A DNA stretch of 64,000 nucleotides, taken from assembly GCF_963855985.1 (NCBI RefSeq), contig NC_087090.1, forward strand, positions 16,428,501 through 16,492,500, in the 5' to 3' direction. How positions within the stretch are numbered: position 1 is the stretch's first letter; each line of letters opens with the position of its first letter. Both the position numbers and the translations under genes were made by a program. The notes beneath the pieces were generated by a model. The model did no database searches. It saw nothing but the letters and a program-made list of their open reading frames with translations, and was not told where the DNA came from. This document shows, piece by piece, positions 1 to 11,700 of this stretch. This DNA comes from Ostrinia nubilalis. Taxonomy: Eukaryota; Arthropoda; Insecta; Lepidoptera; Crambidae.

Positions 1-76
1 CTGAAAAATACTATTTATGTAGACTTCTAGAAATGTCGGAGCAATGTTTTTATATGAAATTGTTGATAATGCTAAC

Positions 77-217
77 CTGGTTATCGACAGTACCAAGAAA
101 CACGAAAAGCGAAGGTGATATCTCTTCAGAATTTGTTTTCATCCGTTTGCATAATAATACCAACGCATCTTGAGGATTATCCTCCAATTTGCGCTTCACA
201 CGAAGTACCGTCGACAT
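77..217 (-). CDS. SLC7A6OS: SLC7A6OS/Iwr1 homologue, first coding exon (partial gene)
   Basis: The minus-strand exon runs from ATG at 217-215 to a donor after position 77 (CAG|GTTAGC) and encodes 47 aa. It opens MSTVLRVKRK, continues with an acidic-proline stretch and ALVLLCKRMK, and ends FVFLGTVDNQ. This pattern (VLRVKRK, then ALVLxCKR, then a hydrophobic F-x-x-x-xTV strand) is the N terminus of the SLC7A6OS/Iwr1 family. That family binds RNA polymerase II and supports its nuclear import. An in-frame upstream Met gives a longer open frame to 322, but family similarity begins at 217, so I chose that start. The remaining exons lie left of the window. The assignment rests on motif recognition only. 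Confidence 0.7.
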
Positions 218-956
218 GGTAAGTTCCTCAGGTAAGCTGTTCTTGTGAAAATCACATGGAAAAACACAAAACACAAATCCGCCAAAAACACTTGTTGTTA
301 TTTCAACTGTCAAAATTGACAAATCAATAGTGTAACCAAAACCGATAGTATTATGGATTGATTTTGATAATCGATAATACTATCGATTAATTGTAAATGG
401 CCATAGTTCGCAAATCACAAAATTTTTTGTAGTTGCACTTAATAAGTAATCTACACTCGTAGAAAATACTAACAAAAATAATAACTGCTGATAATCTTAT
501 CTATTTGAAAATCAATAGTAATAAACGTAACTTTATAACATAAACGTAACTTTGATAACAACGCTATTGAAATCCTTGGAGGAGGCTTTTTCCAGCAGCA
601 GACGTCTTCTGGGAAGAATTGAACGAACATACGTTACCGCAGAATCGATAGAATATTATCGCTTGCTCTCGGATGTTCGGCAACTATACAACACTATTCC
701 ACACAGTGACAAAAAAAAACTTTTTTTATATTTAAATTACTAAGGAATAGGATTAATCAGATAAAACACCTCAAAATATTGATGTGTTTCTTAACACTGT
801 GAATTATTGACCTAGTGTCAATTAACAACAAATAAAACAATATCATTATGTCTTTGCTTGTATGTATTAAAATATTCATTTAAAAAATATTGAATAAAAA
901 TGTTGCCACAGTAATATACATTGAGAATTTTGTGTACTTTTACTAAAAATATTAGT
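218..956. other. AT-rich intergenic DNA upstream of SLC7A6OS
   Basis: No convincing gene is seen. The stretch would contain the SLC7A6OS promoter. A 63-codon open frame at 552-743 lacks an ATG and a clear acceptor. Palindromic ATCGATA-type motifs cluster at 338-385, but no defined element was recognised. Confidence 0.4.
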
Positions 957-2225
957 GACTAGCTTTCCGCCTGCGGCTTCGCCCGCGTTGAATTTTGTCT
1001 GTCACAGAAAAACTTTATTGCGTGCTTCCCTGTTCCAAAAACCGGGATAAAAACTATTCTATGTCCTTTCCCGGGACTCAAAATATCTCTATGCCAAATT
1101 TCAATCAAAATCGGTTCACTGGTTCAGGCGTGAAAGCAAGATAGACAGGCAGACAGAGTTACTTTCGCATTTATAATATGAGTAAGTATAGAAGTATAGA
1201 TGGATAATTATTATGGACTAGCGGCCGCCCGCGACTTCGTACGCGTGGATCCCGTTTTACCCCCTTCATCTATCTTACGCGATTTAGATTTTTTCATACA
1301 AATGTTTTTCCCGCTAACTCCCGTTCCCGTGGGAATTTCGCAATATCCTGTTAAAACTAAGCTTTAAGTTTACTAAGGAACCTGCATGCCAAATTTCAAG
1401 CGTCTAACTTAAGCGGTTTAGATTTTTCATACCAAAGGATTTTCCCGGTAATTCCTGTTCCTGTGGGAATTTCGGGAATTCCTTTCTTAGCGCACCTCTA
1501 CGGTACCTAAGCTACGTCCCTTCCAAATTTCAAGTGCCTACGTTTAGCCGTTTAGGCTGTGCGTTGATATGTCAGTGAGTCAGTCATACCAAAGGATTTT
1601 CCCGCTAATTCCAGTTCCCGTGGGAATTTTGCAATAATATCCTGTTGTAACTAAGCTTTAAGTTTACTAAGGTACCTGCATGCCAAATTTCAAGCGTCTA
1701 TCTTACGTGGCTTAGATTTTTTCATACAAATGTTTTTTCCCGCTAACTACCGTTCTCGTAGGAATTTTGCAATATCCTGTCATAACTAATCTTTAAGTTT
1801 ACTAAGGTATCTGCATGCTAAATTTCAAGCATCTAACTTAAACGGTTTAGATTTTTCATACAAAAGGATTTTCCCTCTTATTCCCGTTTCCGTCCGAATT
1901 TCGGGAATTCCTTGTTGTAACTAAGCTCTTAGATTACTAAGGTACCTACATGCCAAATTTTAAGCGTCTAACTTAAGCGGTTTAGATTTTTCATACAAAA
2001 GGATTTTCCCGCTAATTCCCGTTCCCGTAGTAATTCCTAAGTATCCTATAACCTGCCCAGGAGTATGAAGAATAATTATACCAAGTTTCCTTAAAATCCG
2101 TCTAGAAGTTTTTGTTTCTATAAGGAACATACAGACAGACAGACAGACAGACAGACCGACAGACAGACACACAAAAATTTTACTGATTGCATTTTTGGCA
2201 TCGGTATCGATCACTAATCACCCCC
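957..2225. repeat. Dispersed lepidopteran-type retroposon repeat with internal ~150-bp reiterations
   Basis: The segment begins with the 'ctttccgcctgcggcttcg' motif, which also occurs at 41284 and, inverted, at 59320. From about 1208 it contains several diverged copies of a unit with 'ttttcccgctaatt', 'ttcccgtgggaattt' and 'tgccaaatttcaagcgtcta'. It ends in a short (acag)n microsatellite at about 2128-2169 and a tail 'ttggcatcggtatcgatcac'. This structure suits the 3' end of an RTE-like LINE or a derived satellite-like repeat. No reverse transcriptase frame is present. Family naming is inference. Confidence 0.6.
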
Positions 2226-2276
2226 TGATAGTTATTTTGAAAATATATTTCATGTACAGAATTGACCTCTTTACAG

Positions 2277-2450
2277 ATTTATTATAAGTATAGAAGATTT
2301 ATTTTACTGCTTCTCAGATCTTTAAAGCCTCAGCCAGCAGAGGCGATTCGACTTCAAAACTTGGAGAAAATAACTTTCTTTTTGACTTTACAATTTATAT
2401 TTGAAGGATTTTTTTTATTTAGTTTTGATCCATATAAGTTTATTCAATAG
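2277..2450 (+). CDS. Candidate unrecognised terminal exon
   Basis: A pyrimidine-rich acceptor (cctctttacag) precedes an open frame of 57 codons ending in TAG at about 2450. The peptide has a charged first half (YYKYRR, then RSLKPQPAEAIRLQNLEK) followed by a very hydrophobic C-terminal part rich in F and L. The amino-acid pattern looks protein-like, but I recognise no family and see no upstream exon on this strand. It could be a chance frame in AT-rich DNA. Confidence 0.18.
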   Translation: MYYKYRRFILLLLRSLKPQPAEAIRLQNLEKITFFLTLQFIFEGFFLFSFDPYKFIQ

Positions 2451-2744
2451 ATTCAATTATGTATTTTAAACCTTGATGTAGGTAAAAAAAAATATCCAAA
2501 GTCTAAGAAAAAATAATTTGAGGTAGGAGGCGGTAGGCTTATAATAATCAAACAAAACTTTTTTTTAATGGTATCTACACGTAAACTGTACATTTTCAGA
2601 TGGAAGTAGCGGGTATCACTAAAAAATTTTGACAGCTCAAAAATGAAATGGACGCGATAATTTCAACTCAATGCATTTAGAAATTCCCATGCAAATTTAA
2701 GAAAATCGACCGATTGTGTGTGTTTTTGTGTTATATAAATTAAA

Positions 2745-5700
2745 ATGGATAACTTAAAGCAGTTTAATGCCATGGCGTCAGATGACAATAACTGGCGAAC
2801 TCCAAGCTTTCGTCAAGGTGTGGTCACGAAAATGTAAGTATTTGGGTATTTTTGTTTTGAAAACACCTTCTGTTTGTTTATTATTTATCTACCGTATCTT
2901 TGATGTATAGGAATTATTGCTAATAACCTAGTAAACAAAGTTTCTATCGATAAAGTAACCATCCATTCTGTAACAGGTTAGTAAGTCTTAAATTAAATTT
3001 ATGGATTCACAGAGAAGAAGTCATTCAGCGTTCGGGCATGCAAGTTGCTAGAAACAGCAGTGAGATGGAGAACCATGTGTTTACGAAGGCCAAGACACGT
3101 GAGGAGTACATGAATATGGTTGCGAAGCTCATTTTGCATGTCAGAGAGATGTGTAAGTATTTAATAAGCTTTTTATTTGATTAGTTGAGTGAGAAATCAT
3201 AGCTTTAGAGTGTGGATTTATTCATTTACTAAGGACAGCCACCAAATCTTACACCATTAAAGTAAAACATCAGGCTATCAATACTTAAACGATGATAGCG
3301 TAATATACTTACTCACCACGATTTGATTATTTTACTAAAGCTAATGTTTCTTATTTAGAATGCTCTTGCCTTAGCAAATGTACTTTAGTATACAAAAAAA
3401 ATTATGTCTCAAATACCTCACCATTAATTTCAATAAAAAAGACTGAATTTTTGGATGTATTATAGTCTATCCAATATAGCTTGATTAGAATGACGGCTGT
3501 CAAACGAATGTGACTAGTGATGGGTATGTTTCGTACGGTTCACATAGATGTATCGATAAGTTTTCGAAAAAATGATATAAAAAAATGCACCCAATTTTTC
3601 TTCATATCTTTATTCATAAAAATGACAATTATGATTTAAATTTAAAGACAGTAAAATTTAAAATTCATGTCAAGGGTGTACAACCTAAGTCGTAGTCATT
3701 ATCATCAGTGTTCTTCAATGGTTTTTTTCTCTCGCTAGAGGGCGGTGGGCATCTCTTCTAGAGCAACGGTCCTATGAATACCCAAAAAATTACCGGTGAT
3801 TGATTTCCGATGTTTGATTATTTAAGAATGAAATGTTTTTTGGTTTTTAATAGTGAACATTTAGAAAAACGTATAACTTGACTTAAATATGTTAAAAAAT
3901 TAGTTAGAAAAAAAATTTGTTAAATATGTTAAAAAAATAGTTTTAATTTAATATGACATTTGTCGATATGTCCCAACACTAACATTTTTGTAACTCGAGA
4001 TAACCTTGTAGAGACGTCGTTAATACTCTAGCTTGATTTTTATAATTTCGAATTACTACTTATTGGTGTAATTTAACGCTGCATTTACACGAAATAATCA
4101 TTTTTATTGGAAGCGTCGTCGAAAATATTGTTTGTAGGTCAGACGTGAATTATTTCTTGTCCGCCAATATTTAGCTCTCATTGATCGCTACTACAAAGTC
4201 ATGTCGTTACTTTTGATGGCAGCTGTCATTCTAATCAAGCTATATTGGATAGACTATAGCTATACTGCTATACATTAGTTATGACACTTCCACAACTGTC
4301 TGTAATGTAATGTAGTATAGCTTACATTTCACTAAGATTTACTTTACTTATATCTTTAGTTATAAGCTTATGTTAATTTCATTATTTAATTGAATTAGAT
4401 GGGAAGAATACAAAACTGAATGATAACAAAGACAAGTTGACAAATGTGTGTCTTTAAGTCGCAATTATAAGTATTTTTAAGAAAAAAATATTATGATATA
4501 AATTATTTATCATTTTATTTGAAAGATATTAATAGTCAATTTCATTTTATGTGATGCTAATGCTACTAAAACTTACTATATTTCGCAAAAGTCTCTTTGA
4601 CTGTGAATAGTTCAACTGGGAAAACCAATATACTCACTAGTACTTATTTTTTAAAGTCCCACATACCAATCTATTATTTTTATTGATGAAAATGTTCGTA
4701 CAAAAATAGTTTTAAAAAACCTCAATCAAACAAATCATTTTAAATTCTAACAAAATATTGAACCATTTTTATGCAAACTAATATGTAATTATGTTCCACT
4801 ACTTTAAACTTTAACGAATAGGTCAACGTTGATAACTCACATTTTTCAAAATAAAACATAGTTAATCAACAACGTATAACCCAACGCTGAGTGATAAGAG
4901 GCGTGAGGCAGTTAGTGAGTAATATCCAGAGTAATAGATAATGCCGGTCTGCCAAGTGTAGCGCGTACTTGCGTATTTTGTTTGCTCTCAAACATAAGTT
5001 TTTTAATTTAATTTCAGCTCAACCAAAACAAAACCAAGGTGCACCAAATATGCAGGGACCCAACCAAAACCAGGCAGGGCCTAATCCACAAGTACAGAAC
5101 CAGCCTGGCCAGGCCCAACAGGCGCCAAATAACCAGTCTGGCTTGGCCCCAGATCCCATCAACGCCTTACAGAACTTAGCATCCCAAGGCTCAAGGAACC
5201 AGATGATGAATATGGGGCCTCAGGGCCAGATGCAGCCTCAAGGGGTTATGGGACCTAACCCAGGGATGGGAGGCATGCAGCCTCAGATGGGTCAACAAGG
5301 CCCGATTGTGTCGCAAGGGGGCCCACAAGCCCAGACGGCCACGAATTTGCTGCAAACATTAACGCAACGGCCTCAGATGAATATGCAGCAACTTCAAAGC
5401 AAAATGGGAGGAGGAATGGGGATGGTCCCAAATCAGGTACCTAATTTTTTATGAATCATCTACCTTACAGATTTAAATAATGACAGTTTTGTGATAAATA
5501 CTTAGCCATCTTGTTATTAAATAATATTTATTGCATTGTGTTAATTTCTTTAGGGCCAAATGGGAAACAACATGATCGGAGGCATGGGTGGCATGGGGAA
5601 CCCCATGGGAAGTCAACTTCAGAACCAACTAGCCGGTCCGGGTATGCAGGGCCAAATTATGCCCAACATGTCCATGCAAAACACCATGTCAGTACCCATG

Positions 5701-8700
5701 AGTGGCACTAACACCATGGGACAACAAATGGGACAGTGCAATCAGGTGGTTGGCGGTATGGGGGGACAGATGGCGCCAAATAACATGCAGGGACAAATGC
5801 CAGGACAAATGGGTGAGTAGTCATGAACTTTATGTTTTTTTATTTTATTTATGTACTTGTTAAAGTAATCATCAATGTGTGAAAATGTTTTTTACACCTG
5901 ATCAATATAATATCATTAATATTTAAAAAAAAAACAAATGTTATCTTTGTTGGTGTCAACAAACTTATTGGTAACTGACCTTACCAACCTTCAAGTATTT
6001 ACTTGCATAGTTATTACGATTTGTGCGAAAATGTGAAATCTGTAAAAAAAAAACAAGTGATAGCCCAAAAAATTTTTTTCTATAATTTATATTTCACATT
6101 TAGGAGAGAAAAATCGCAAAAGTTGAGACCCAACATTTCCATTTCAGTTTCTTTTATCATGACAACAGACTTCAAATAGCGCATTTCATATACAGGGTGT
6201 TAGGTAAATGGGTATATGAGCCGACACTAGCCCATGTTAACATGGTCATATAAATGGTATGGTGAAGTCAGAAAGGACATCATCCACGTTTCATATATTT
6301 TTGGTCCAAAATCAAAAGTGCCGGCCAACAAAAAAAAGTCCTGTATTCTGAGAGAATACGTCTGCCTTAGCATTTGTTACTATGGCATCAAAGCCGTAGC
6401 TCCACTGTGCGTCGAGTATTTTATTTGAGATCTAAAAGTCATTGACTATTCATACATTTTTTGTTCAAAATCAAAAGTGTCGGCCAATAAAAAAAAAAGT
6501 TCTGTATTCTGACAGAATACGTCCGCCTTAGCATTTGTTACTATGGCACCAAAGCTGTAGCACCACTATGCGTCGAGTATTTGAGATCTAAAATTCATCG
6601 ACGTTTCATACATTTTTTGTTCAAAATCAAAAGTGTCGGCCAATAAAAAAAAGTGCTGTCTTCTGACAGAATACGTCCGCCTTAGCATTTGTTACTATGG
6701 CACCAAAGCTGTAGCACCACTGTGCGTCGAGTATTTGAGATCTAAAATTCATCGACGATTCATACATTTTTTGTACAAAATCAAAAATGTCGGCCAATAA
6801 AAAAAAAGTGCTGTATTCTGACAGAATACGTCCGCCTTAGCATTTGTTACTATGACAGCAAAGCTGTAGCACCACTGTGCGTCGTAGTATTTGAGATCAA
6901 AGTCAGTCGTTTCATATATTTTTAGAACTCAAATACTACGATGCACAGTGGTGCTACAGCTTTGGTGCCATAGTAATAAATGCTAAGGCGGACGTATTCT
7001 ATCAGAATACAGCACTTTTATTTTTTGGCCGGCACTTTTGATTTTGGACCAAAATGGATGATGTCCTTTGATATCATCATTTTAATTTTTTTAATTTTCA
7101 TACAAAATTAATTTTATAAAATCCGATTTGTATGAAAAATAAAATAATTAAAATGATGATATCAATTTTCTGACTTCACCATACCATTTATATGACCATG
7201 TTAACATGGGCTAGTGTCGGCTCATATACCCATTTACCTAACACCCTGTATTTTCCTGTAATATAAAAAAACAAATGTTTGTAATATGTAATAACAACAA
7301 TGTCTCACAACAATTTTGTAATGAGTCCTAATTAATGCGTGACAGACTTGCGATTATCCAGTAACAACTACAACATTCATATCACACTGATAACTACACA
7401 CATTACGATGTATTTAACATTTAATAAATGTTAATTTGTACCTACAATGATAACTTATCTATTTGTGGGGGGTTTAATGTTATGTATATGGTTTACTATT
7501 TCTTTTATTCTATCATTTTTTTTTAAATAGTTTCGAAGTTGGAGCCTTCAAATTACAGGTATAAAAGCGCTGCAGTGGCACTATAGTTCCAAGATACTGA
7601 ACTGTCCTGTCTATCACATCGACAGTGGGGCGCCACCGTCAATACCGGATCGCTGGTTCCGATTTTTGCCATGTTGGAAACCATATAGTTGAACGATGGT
7701 AGCGCCCCCCTGTCATTGAGTTTGGTGGGACAGTTCAGCGTGGGTCATCAATACTATTAGTTTACAATTTCTAGAATCGCAACGAACGTCGCGACTGCGT
7801 TTCAGTGGCGCCACTGTGCAGCGCTACCTCACGCCTCTAATTTCAAGGCTCCCAAGAGGAAGTTAGATTCGAATGTTACTTTTTTTTCACTCTGCATTTT
7901 GTTCTTCTTTTATTTTGGCAACGACTTGGTATTGAGAACCATGATTTCGCCAATGTCACGTAAGCATTTGTTTTCGTTGGTACAATCGGCGTCAAATAGT
8001 TCATGACGCCCAAACTTGTCCAAAAAGTTGATAACACATCCTTATTCCAACTGTAACAAAGACGTTTTGCGAACTTTTGGCTACTTTGGGTATCACGAAC
8101 TATTTAACGCTGACTGTACATCTGGACCGAAACCTATTTTATTGTGAACTCAAAAGTAAATTGATCTAAAGCCCGGTCTGTGAGCACGTAGAATTTTGTC
8201 CAACCCAAGCTACCCATCCTTATCGCTCGCGCGTAATTATATTGCTGTCGCGACTGTGCGACGGGCGGCTGCAGTAAGTGTGCGAGCGCGACAGCAACAT
8301 AATTACGCGCGAGCAATAAAGATGGGTAGCTTGGGGTCATTGGACAAAATTCTACGTGCTTGCAGAAGTTGCAGACCAGACTATATTAATTAACTTTTTT
8401 ATCACCATTCCATCTCTCCAGTGGGTGGTATGGGCAACAACCAGAACGTGAATCTAAACATGCTACACATGCAAGGGCGGGTGCAGAACAAGCCCGAAGT
8501 GGTGGGCGGCATGCTGGTGGGCGGCTACCCGCAGGTCAGGGCGCCGCCGCCCAGCCAGTTCCTGAGGCGGAGTCCCTCGCCCTCCGCGCCCTCGCCCAAC
8601 ATGAGCGGGCCTAGTCCTGTGGGGATGGGTGAGTTGGTTTTTATTTGTTACTTTCCTATGTTTAATTTAGGTCCCATTTCACTAAAGCGAAGGCAAAAGG

Positions 8701-11700
8701 AGGTGTAGCGAAGCTGGCATTTTATTTTCACCATTTTTCAAAGCGGAGAGGAGACGAGACAAATCCCACTACCACCCATGGTTCTTCCAGCCTCACGGCG
8801 TACGAACTGAATCTCGGGAGAGCGCGCGGGTACTTGCTCTATGCTCTTTTCCCCGGGCGCTTTGCTTGACTCCCTACAAATTTCTCTGATCCATGTCCCT
8901 TCTCATAGTCAATTTTCCCCCTTCTGGGGCTTGACACCACAAATACGGTACTTCGCGTCGGGCTGCTATCGTTGGGGCCTAGTCCCATGGGGATGGGTGA
9001 GTTGATTGCAAGGGCGGGTACAGAACAAGCCCGAAGTGGTGGGCGGCATGCTGGTGGGCGGCTACCCGCAGGTCAGGGCGCCGCCGCCCAGCCAGTTCCT
9101 GAGGCGGAGTCCCTCGCCCTCCGCGCCCTCGCCCAACATGGGCGGGCCTAGTCCTGTGGGGATGGGTGAGTTATTAATATTTGTTACTTTCCTGTGTTTA
9201 ATTTAGGCCCCATTTCACCAAAGCGAAGGCAAGAGGAGGTGTAGCGAAGCTGGCATTTTATTTTCACCATTTTTCAAAGCGGAGAGGAGACGAGACAAAT
9301 CCCACTAAAGCCTGGTCCGTGAGCACGTAGAATCCCGTCCAATGACCCCTAGCTACCCATCCTTATCGCTCGCGCGTAATTATATTGCTGTCGCGACTGT
9401 GCGACGGGCGTCCGCAGTGAGTGTGCGAGCGCGATAGCAACCATAATTACGCGCGAGCGATAAGGATGGGTAGCTAAGGGTCATTGGACAAAATTCTACG
9501 TGCTCACGGACCAGACTATACCACCCATGGTTCTTCCAGCCTCACGGCGTACGAACCGAATCTCGGGAGAGCGCGCGGGTACTTGCTCTGGGCTCTTTTC
9601 CTCGGGCGCTTTGCTTGAATCCCTACAAATTTCTCTGATCCATGTCCCTTCTCATAGTCAATTTTCCCCCTTCTGGGGCTTGACACCACAAATACGGTAC
9701 TTCGCGTCGGGCTGCTATCGTTGGGGCCTAGTCCCATGGGGATGGGTGAGTTGATTCCAAGGGCTGGTGCAGAACAAGCCCGAAGTGGTGGGCGGCATGC
9801 TGGTGGGCGGCTACCCGCAGGTCAGGGCGCCGCCGCCCAGCCAGTTTCTAAGGCGGAGTCCATCGCCCTCCGCGCCCTCGCCCAACATGGGCGGGCCTAG
9901 TCCTGTGGGGATGGGTGAGTTCTTCATCATCATCATCATTTCAGCTACAGGTCCACTGCTGAGTATAGGCCTCCCTCAAAGACTTCCACATCGCAGTTTT
10001 TAGTCTAGTCCTGTGGGGATGGGTGAGTTAGTTTTTATTTGTTACTTTCCTATGTTTAATTTAGGTCCCATTTCATCAAAGCGAAGGCGAAAGAAGGTGT
10101 AGCGAAGCTGGCATTTTATTTTCACCATTTTTCAAAGCGGAGAGGAGACGAGACAAATCCCACTAAAGCCTGGTCCGTGAGCACGTAGAATCCCGTCCAA
10201 TGACCCCTAGCTACCCATCCTTATCGCTCGCGCGTAATTATATTGCTGTCGCGACTGTGCGACGGGCGTCCGCAGTGAGTGTGCGAGCGCGATAGCAACA
10301 TAATTACGCGCGAGCGATAAGGATGGGTAGCTAAGGGTCATTGGACAAAATTCTACGTGCTCACGGACCAGACTATACCACCCATGGTTCTTCCAGCCTC
10401 ACGGCGTACGAACCGAATCTCGGGAGAGCGCGCGGGTACTTGCTCTGGGCTCTTTTCCCCGGGCGCTTTGCTTGACTCCCTACAAATTTCTCTGATCCAT
10501 GTCCCTTCTCATTGTCAATTCTCCCTCTTCTGGGGCTTGACACCACAAATACGGTACTTCGCGTCGGGCTGCTATCGTTGGGGCCTAGTCCCATAGGGAT
10601 GGGTGAGTTTATTGCAAGGGCGGGTACAGAACAAGCCCGAAGTGGTGGGCGGCATGCTGGTGGGCGGCTACCCGCAGGTCAGGGCGCCGCCGCCCAGCCA
10701 GTTCCTGAGGCGGAGTCCCTCGCCCTCCGCGCCCTCGCCCAACATGGGCGGGCCTAGTCCTGTGGGGATGGGTAAGTTCTTCATCATCATCATAATTTCA
10801 GCCATATGACGTCCACTGCTGAACAACGACTTCCACATCGCAGAGTTCTTATTTATTTGTTACTTAATTCCCACCTCTCGTTCCCACCACTGCATTTCCT
10901 GTGTAGCCAGGATCTACAGCTTGACCGCCATAAAAACTCAACCAATGAAGGTCAAGTTTAATTGTTACTTATCATAAGTCTGATTTTGCCGGTTTTGCCC
11001 TGTTCAATCCCCTTAGGTACACGTGTTACTTTTAGCATCGGCGACCGGCGATTTAGTGTAATTCAGTACTTTTGACGCAGGATGTCATATTCGCGAAATG
11101 TCATCGCATAATTCTCAAAAGTCACTTTTGTAGAATGTTACTTTTGCAAAAGGTCACTTTTCGCAAAAGATTTTGAGAACGTGATCGATGACATTTTTCG
11201 AATATGACGTTCTGTGTCCAAAACCAATTCAGCGACTACTCATTTTACACCGCAGACTTAAAAACGTCAAACGCGGCGATAGAGTCGGTTTTCGGAAGCT
11301 CGATACAGCGTTTAAATCTCTCCGCCAGCAGTGTTTCCGATCCAGAATCGAAGCAATCGCTAAAACGCGCGATTCCAATACCGCGTCTGAAATCGCGATG
11401 CTACATCGATAGTGTCGCTGATTCCGATACTACAATCGAACGCAGAGAGTCGCCAAAACGTGATTCAGCACCGATACTATCGCAAAATCGCCGATCACTA
11501 ATGCTAAATGTAACATGTCTGCTGTTGCCCTTATGTAAACTAAGAATCTTCATTGCCTTATTTCGCCAGAGTGCAGTGGGCACATTTTGCCGCTGATGTC
11601 CCCCGCGAGCATCGTTAACAGTGGGTTTTTTGTGTACCAAGGCCCTATTCAACACGAATTTCGTTGCGTTCTTTCGCCACAGTGAACGCATAATGCCTCC

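Larger units (their letters stand above)
8629..10855 (+). repeat. Tandem amplification around MED15 exon 5 (four units)
   Basis: Units of about 600-850 bp repeat an exon 5 copy, its donor, and a shared intron segment. The shared segment includes 'gttactttcctatgtttaat', 'caaagcggagaggagacgag' and 'cttctggggcttgacaccac'. Exon copies end at 8628, 9165, 9914 and 10771. Only the first has the full 207-nt exon with a normal acceptor. Units 2 and 3 share a family-A MITE missing from unit 1. Units 3 and 4 share a LINE-tail insertion missing from 1 and 2. Confidence 0.85.

Noticed and set aside
552..743. 63-codon plus-strand frame (SRRLLGRIERTYVTAESIEY, then YRLLSDVRQLYNTI)
   Set aside because: It has no ATG, and no acceptor precedes it in frame. 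A good acceptor inside it at 594 would put the reading in another frame that stops after about 18 codons. I recognise no family, so it is left uncalled.
6357..6900. CRISPR-like array
   Set aside because: The ~155-bp direct repeats lack short uniform repeats and unique spacers and sit in a eukaryotic foldback element.
9500..10596. Open frames of 73-84 codons on both strands in the exon 5 array
   Set aside because: They lie in the repeated intron part of each unit and are duplicated with it. They match no protein family, and both strands are open because of GC-rich composition.
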